Source of the DNA: Dasyornis broadbenti
Taxonomy: Eukaryota > Chordata > Aves > Passeriformes > Dasyornithidae
Length of the DNA stretch: 64,000 nt
Direction of reading: 5' to 3'
NCBI GenBank assembly: GCA_013397935.1
Contig: VZRN01006638.1
Coordinates: 585,426 to 649,425 of the forward strand
Under the pieces are notes generated by a model that saw nothing but the letters and a program-made list of their open reading frames with translations, was not told where the DNA came from and did no database searches. This document shows positions 58,901 through 64,000 of this stretch, in pieces; position 1 is the first letter of the stretch, and each line of letters starts with the position of its first letter. The position numbers and the translations under genes are program-made.

Positions 58901-60588
58901 GAGACGCAACTTCATCTTCTCAGTCCTGGAGCTCATCATGTGCAGAGCCCCTGAAGGAGCAATAACCACAGGTGAAAGCTGTGCTTTGCTCTAAGGTACT
59001 CTACACAGTGCAGGTTCAATCAGCAGATAGGGAAAATCCCTGCAGTAGGCTCAGACATCCTTTGCCACAAACAAATTCAGCATTAAATCAACCCTAATAA
59101 AGAAGATAATCCTTAATAAGAACTCTGGAAGTTTGAAACCATGGCTAATTTGGCTTGGATTTTCATGGGAAGGATAAAAATTATGCTCACAGTGTTAGAT
59201 AGGATCCCTCTCAAATCCACAAATTTTGAATCCTGCAAGAATTCTCCATGCAACTGTTGTTACATTTGGTTGGCTTTAATTTTATTTTTTTTTTGGTAGG
59301 AAAAATCCTGTATTACTCTCTCTTTACTTGGGAAACGCTTGAATTATTTTTACTTGAGCCTTCTGTAGAAAAATCAGCTTGAGGGTTACACTTTTTCAGA
59401 CACGGGAGAATAGCAGCAGAAACCAGCAATTCTGGCAACCCTTTTAACCCTGGAAAAGCAGATTCTTTTTGCAGCAGGTGATGGCTGTGGCTCCCTGTAT
59501 GTCTTGCCACAAGGTACAGGGAAACTCTGATTTCCCTGAAAGCATCTGACTCCTCACATGTAATCAGCTTTTTCTGAAAATTAAATTGGTGTCTGTATCC
59601 TGCTCATGTAAGCAACAGAGAAAAACCTAGCTCAAAGAAGGATGGGCCCAAACCTTCTGAAACCCTTTGGAGAAGACAGGTACAATAACCGGTCCCACCT
59701 GACTTGGAGGAGCAAAGAAACTGTAACTTCTCTGATATTTGGATTTCATTATGTGGCAGCTGGTAGAGTCTTCTGAAATGAGTTTTTCCTAGAAATATAA
59801 TAAAGTAAAACTGGAACATAAATAGAAACCATGAAAAAATATAAATCTGAAGGCATTGAAAATGCCAATACATTAAATTTTCAATTTAATCAAAGTCATG
59901 GGTCATTTAATGCAATAAGAAGAAAAAATATTGAAAAATGAAATAATGGCAGTTTCTTATGCTGCAGTTTGTCTAAAAGACTCAAATTATATTGACTTTC
60001 TGTAGACCTCAACTTGTTTTAAACAAACTGACCCACCCAATCTAAGGCATGTGGGAAAAAAACCCAACAGTCCAAAGGAGTGCATGGCTCCCAGGAATAA
60101 GCTTCCTTTGGCATGACCTGAATCTAAACCCCATTAAATTCCCTATATTTCTGCTGATTTTTGTATCTGTAGTACTGGCTATAAGTGAATTAAGCTCTGA
60201 GCATTATAGCAGCAAACGTTTCACCCCAAGGTTAAGGCATGGGATTCTTGTGAGCACTCATTAAACTCTTGGGATCAGGAATGTGCTTCACTCTTCTGAT
60301 TCCACCTGCTTTACACTTTTGTTGCCAGTTCTGCTGTGCAAAGGTGCTCAGAAATTTGAAATCATAGTTTCACACTCTGGTAGGAAACAGGGAAAAGCAT
60401 AAACTTTCTGTAAAGACCTAAATACTAGCCATTGAAATAAAAGGAGGATAAATTTGGTGGTTCAGATGAGTTCACACTCTGCTAAACTGGAACACAGATA
60501 CATCTGGATTTTAAAAGGGAAAGATGTACAAAAGTTGACTCCTATCCCATGTGATATTCTTTATATTTCTAGTCATAAAATAAATTAT
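55982..60588. other. mostly single-copy noncoding DNA
   Basis: The upstream flank (minus sense) of exon A. At 56393-56449 a GC-rich minus-strand segment has splice-like borders in phase 0/0, too weak to call. At 57887-58055 a minus-strand frame follows a T-rich acceptor (TTTTTTTACAG) and runs 56 codons to a stop, giving a possible terminal exon with several CpG. 58620-58880 is CT-rich. No repeat family or RNA gene is seen. Confidence 0.3.
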
Positions 60589-60750
60589 CACAGAATCATA
60601 GAATTGTTTGTGTTGGAAGGGACATTAAAGAACATTTATTTCCAATCCCCTGCCATGGGAAAGGACACCTTCCAATGGACAGGGTTGCTCCAAGCCCGAT
60701 CAGACCTGAACTTAAACACCTCCAGGGATGGGGCATTCACAGTTTATGCT
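60589..60750 (-). mobile_element. CR1 LINE 3' fragment
   Basis: Antisense CR1 with an intact tail (ATCACAGAATCATAGAATTG), then GTTGGAAGGGACATTAAAGA, CCCTGCCATGGGAAAGGACA, CAGGGTTGCTCCAAGCCCGA and CTCCAGGGATGGGGCATTCA. It is cut at about 60750. The 166-codon plus frame 60454-60954 runs through it and is therefore not credible. Confidence 0.95.
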
Positions 60751-61435
60751 TCTTGTTTGTTTGTTTCCCCCCAACAGCGTTCAAACCACATCCCTGCAGT
60801 GTTTGTTCCATGTCTGCCTGGGGCAAGCCACGCTTGCTCACTGCACAGGAGTTCTGTGTGGAGGCAGCTGCCTGCAGAAGCCTTTCCTCCAGCTTACTCT
60901 GGGCTTTGTTTTCCGCTTAAATGGGAAAGTCTTGTATCTGGTTACTTCATCTAAAGCCAAACTCAAAATGCATTTGATTCTGCCTGCTATCAGGGTAACT
61001 ACTGTGACTCGGAGGCTGTCACATCAGAAATCACCCATCCACACTGCTGATCCTTTACACTGATGGAGAGTAATACGTGCTTCTTTCCCATATGTTCAAC
61101 CTAACCACAGGTTTGCTATTTCTGAGCAATCAGTGAAACACAGATGATAGATAACTCTTTTCTGTTTCATTATTTTCCAGGTTTATCTCTCCAAGCCTGG
61201 CTGCACACTGTAAATGGCAAACACAGCTATAGTACTAGTCAGCAGTGCAATGGAATGGTTCTGTCCTCCACCATATAATTTAAAACCTGCTCTCACCCTT
61301 GGCAAATCTCTCAGTTAAAATCCCAAACACAGCTTTTCTTGGGCTTCTGGATATCATAGGCCCAAGAGGAGAAACATTGTTTTCTACTGAAAAAATCAGT
61401 TGTTGGTTCATCTCTGCCCTATATATTAGTCATGT
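60751..61435. other. single-copy noncoding DNA
   Basis: A TTATTTTCCAG acceptor near 61182 is followed by a frame that stops after 10 codons. Nothing else is seen. Confidence 0.4.
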
Positions 61436-61450
61436 AAAAAAAAAAAAAAA
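61436..61450. repeat. A homopolymer, 15 bases
   Basis: Uninterrupted A run. Confidence 0.9.
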
Positions 61451-63475
61451 TGCATTAAAAGAAACTCATGCTTTTTAGAATGAGGAAATTCAGATCTTGC
61501 AAAGATGCCAGTCTGTATTTTGAGTTCAACAGGATAAAGGAACTGGACATGTAATAATACTTTTCTTGCAAATTGTACCAAGATCACTTTAACCAGCTAA
61601 ATAATTACAATTACAATGACTTTATTTTCAGGCATTTAAGGAAAAAATGAGGTTATGTAAGAATGGAGTGCAACAGAAATACTCATTTTTTCATATTTTT
61701 GAACATTTGGGTGTGATTTGTCACTGTGTTTACATTGAAATGCTTTGTGGATCAAGCCACTTTGGAGAAATTAGGTTTCACTTATGAAAATTCAGGCCAG
61801 ATATTAATGATGTTCTGCAGCATTTTTTAAGCTTGGGTTTTAACATTCTGCGTTGTCTGCCTCACTGAGAGGGTCTAGGTGAACATCTGCCAGTAGCACC
61901 ACAAGCAGTATTGGTCATTTTGAGTTGTGACTGGAATTGGAAGATTTGCTGAAAATTGTGAGGTTAAATAACAACAAAAAACCAAAACCTGACAAAAAAA
62001 AGTTATTTTCATGTGTCCTATTTTCTTAGGCATTCACATTTGCAAACTTTTCCATGCCTCAGTAAGAGCTGGAAAAAACTTTTCCATGCATTAAAAAAAA
62101 AGCTGAGTTTCCCATGCTCCAGGAGCTGGGAATGTAGAAAGGACAATTGAATAAATTCTGGGAATTGCAATGTTCTGTAACAGAAATGGTTGGTGAGAGC
62201 TGAAATAGCATCACGTTCTTTTGACTGCATAACTTTGATATTTAAATTATCTTGCTGCATTCCCTTCCTCTGAAAACTGAATTTTATGTAATTGAGAAAC
62301 AATAATCTAACATCATAATAGAGTTTTATCATGGCCATTAGCCGGCATCTCCAGTGGAAATAAATGTGTATTATTAGTCCAATCTATCACAAGATCTTGC
62401 AGCATTTAGGACATTCCCTTGGGACATCATTGCACACACTTCCTATAGTAAATCTTAAATTGTGACAAATAATGTCTTTCCTGTGGATGCCCCCTCTCTT
62501 CTATATCTGTTTATCCTCCAAAACATAGCAGATTTTTTTATGCAGCAGGGAAAATGGTGGTTAATGAATGATAAAAAAACATCATTTATCCTATTAAAGC
62601 CAAGACTTTGTTTCCTGTTTCAGTGTGGTTTAGACCTTGTTGATGTAAAGTCAGCATGATAATTATTTTATGAACAGGATCCAGCAAACACACAGTGGTA
62701 GGATGCTGCCATGATTCAAGGAGGTGTTTAAACTTAGAGATAGATTCTGAGTCCAGCTGCCACAAAGCAATGCTTACGCTGGAACAGGATTTCCAGAAGC
62801 CCCGGATAGCCCCGGCATGTGCACCCTTGTCCTTTCCTCCACCTTGCCCCCCTGACAAGGTGTCTCAGATGTCCTTCTGTTTCTCATTGAAGGTCAGCTG
62901 GTCAGCAGCAGGAGCCCCTAACAGTGCCCACTCTGCCTCAGCTTCACCCTCCAGCCAACAACAAAAGGACATTTGCCAAAGAGCTCTGTGCAAGTCATTC
63001 CCACCAGGAAAATCCCCTACAACTCCAGCTGCATTCAGTTCCTCCCAGTTAGAGCAGAAATTTAGCATCCCTCCCACCCTGCTTCCTTCAGGATCTTCCC
63101 ACCAGGTCCAGCAAAGACATTATGACACCTGGCACAGGGAAAGGCTGGCTGCCTCCTCCCTGCCCAGCAGGACCCTCCTGCCAGCCACCCTTCTGAGAAT
63201 TACTGCTAATTGCAGCAAAGAGCTTCCTGCTCAGACTTCAGCCGCTAAACAGACCACCCCGAGCACTGCAATCCTGTCACCTGGCAGTAAACCCACCTCT
63301 CCCTCCTGGCACCAACAGCTGACAAAATGGAATAAAGACACATAAGGCAAGCTGTGCGTTTAAAGCAGTCTTTGCAAAAGCAAATCCCTTCCCTGACAAA
63401 GATACAGTGAGAACAGAATTGTGATATTGGTGAGTAGGAGGATATTTACTTTGGAAAACATGATGGCCATTCCAA
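61451..63475. other. single-copy DNA with the longest open frame of the window
   Basis: The frame at 62695-63345 (plus, 216 codons, first codon GTG; the first ATG comes about 25 codons later) is Ser/Pro/Gln-rich and lies in C-rich DNA with few TA pairs, which alone can leave a long frame. It has no domain and no splice context of quality. An AATAAA sits at 63331-63336 just before the stop. Confidence 0.35.
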
Positions 63476-63708
63476 TATCAGGATATTAGGAAGGAAATTT
63501 TCACTGTGGGGGTGATAAGACACTGAAATAGGTTCTCCAGAGAAGCTGTGGATACCTCATCCCTGGAAGTGTTCAAGGCCAGGCAGGATGGAGCTCTGAG
63601 CAACCTGGGATAGTGGAAGGTGTCCCTGCCCATGGCAGTGAGATTAGAACTGGATGCTCTTTAAGGTCCCTTCCAACCTAAACCCATTCTATGATTCCAT
63701 GATTTTAT
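63476..63708 (+). mobile_element. CR1 LINE 3' fragment
   Basis: Sense CR1 3' end: TCAGGATATTAGGAAGGAAA, TTCTCCAGAGAAGCTGTGGA, CTGGAAGTGTTCAAGGCCAG, GGAAGGTGTCCCTGCCCATG and TCTATGATTCCATGATTTTA. It belongs to the same family as 11643-11882. Confidence 0.95.
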
Positions 63709-64000
63709 AAGCAAAAATTTACCCAGGCCAAGCAAAATCAACTCTATGCCAAGTCAAATAACAGGAAAACTCTCAGTTGCTGAGAAATATGGAGTGAAAA
63801 ACACTGGACCAGTGTGTGAGAACAGTGCATTCTTTACCCTCAGTGTATTACTGAGTGCCTGCTCTGTGGGTTGAGCTTGGTGGGTTAAAAAGAAACTCAC
63901 GTGTCCACTCACAGAATGAGAAGTAATTCCTAATGCACTTGCATGTTATGCAAGAGTGAAGGCAAGTGGCAAACTAGCGGAAGCAAAATCCATTTTGTTA
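63709..64000. other. single-copy noncoding DNA
   Basis: Unique sequence to the end of the window. Nothing is recognised. Confidence 0.4.

Noticed and set aside
60454..60954. 166-codon plus-strand open frame
   Set aside because: It reads through an antisense CR1 fragment (60589-60750) and has no domain or splice support.

Overview
This window looks like a gene-poor stretch of a bird genome, most likely a perching bird (Passeriformes). The main evidence is many 5'-truncated CR1 retrotransposon copies on both strands, several ending in the CR1 tail built on ATTCTATG. A single LTR at about 33.2-33.9 kb begins with a sequence I recognise from passerine endogenous retrovirus LTRs. There are no SINE or L1 swarms. 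The rest is AT-rich single-copy DNA with simple repeats.

No complete gene of a recognised family is present. Most open frames are short, overlap CR1 copies or simple repeats, and lack coding character. A few spots do look like exons. On the minus strand, 55900-55981 and 43660-43781 each have one open frame, a pyrimidine-rich acceptor and a GT donor, and their intron phases match (phase 1 out, phase 1 in). On the plus strand, 10106-10189 has an acceptor, a short leader, an ATG and a hydrophobic signal-peptide-like stretch ending in a phase 1 donor. A possible upstream exon lies at 4760-4863 and a phase-compatible terminal exon at 32080-32234. I recognise none of these peptides, and all are low-confidence gene models.

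Layout: 0-8 kb is unique sequence with three CR1 remnants and the possible exon at 4.8 kb. From 8 to 25 kb there is a 51-base poly(T), the signal-peptide-like exon, CR1 pieces, a (CCTT)n, a (TTTTG)n and long AT-rich unique sequence. From 25 to 36 kb there are further CR1 pieces, the solo LTR with a 5-base target duplication, and a well-preserved CR1 next to an old one. From 36 to 51 kb lies mostly single-copy DNA with several blocks resembling conserved noncoding elements, an AP-1/GATA palindromic cluster at 40.65 kb and one longer CR1. From 51 to 56 kb there is a 51-unit TTTC microsatellite, a poly(T) followed by an undetermined base, and two diverged copies of a 150-base segment. The last 8 kb holds two CR1 copies and the longest open frame, probably fortuitous.

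The most likely setting is an intergenic region or the introns of a large gene, with regulatory elements rather than coding sequence carrying the function. Conservation cannot be measured from one sequence, so the regulatory calls are inference.
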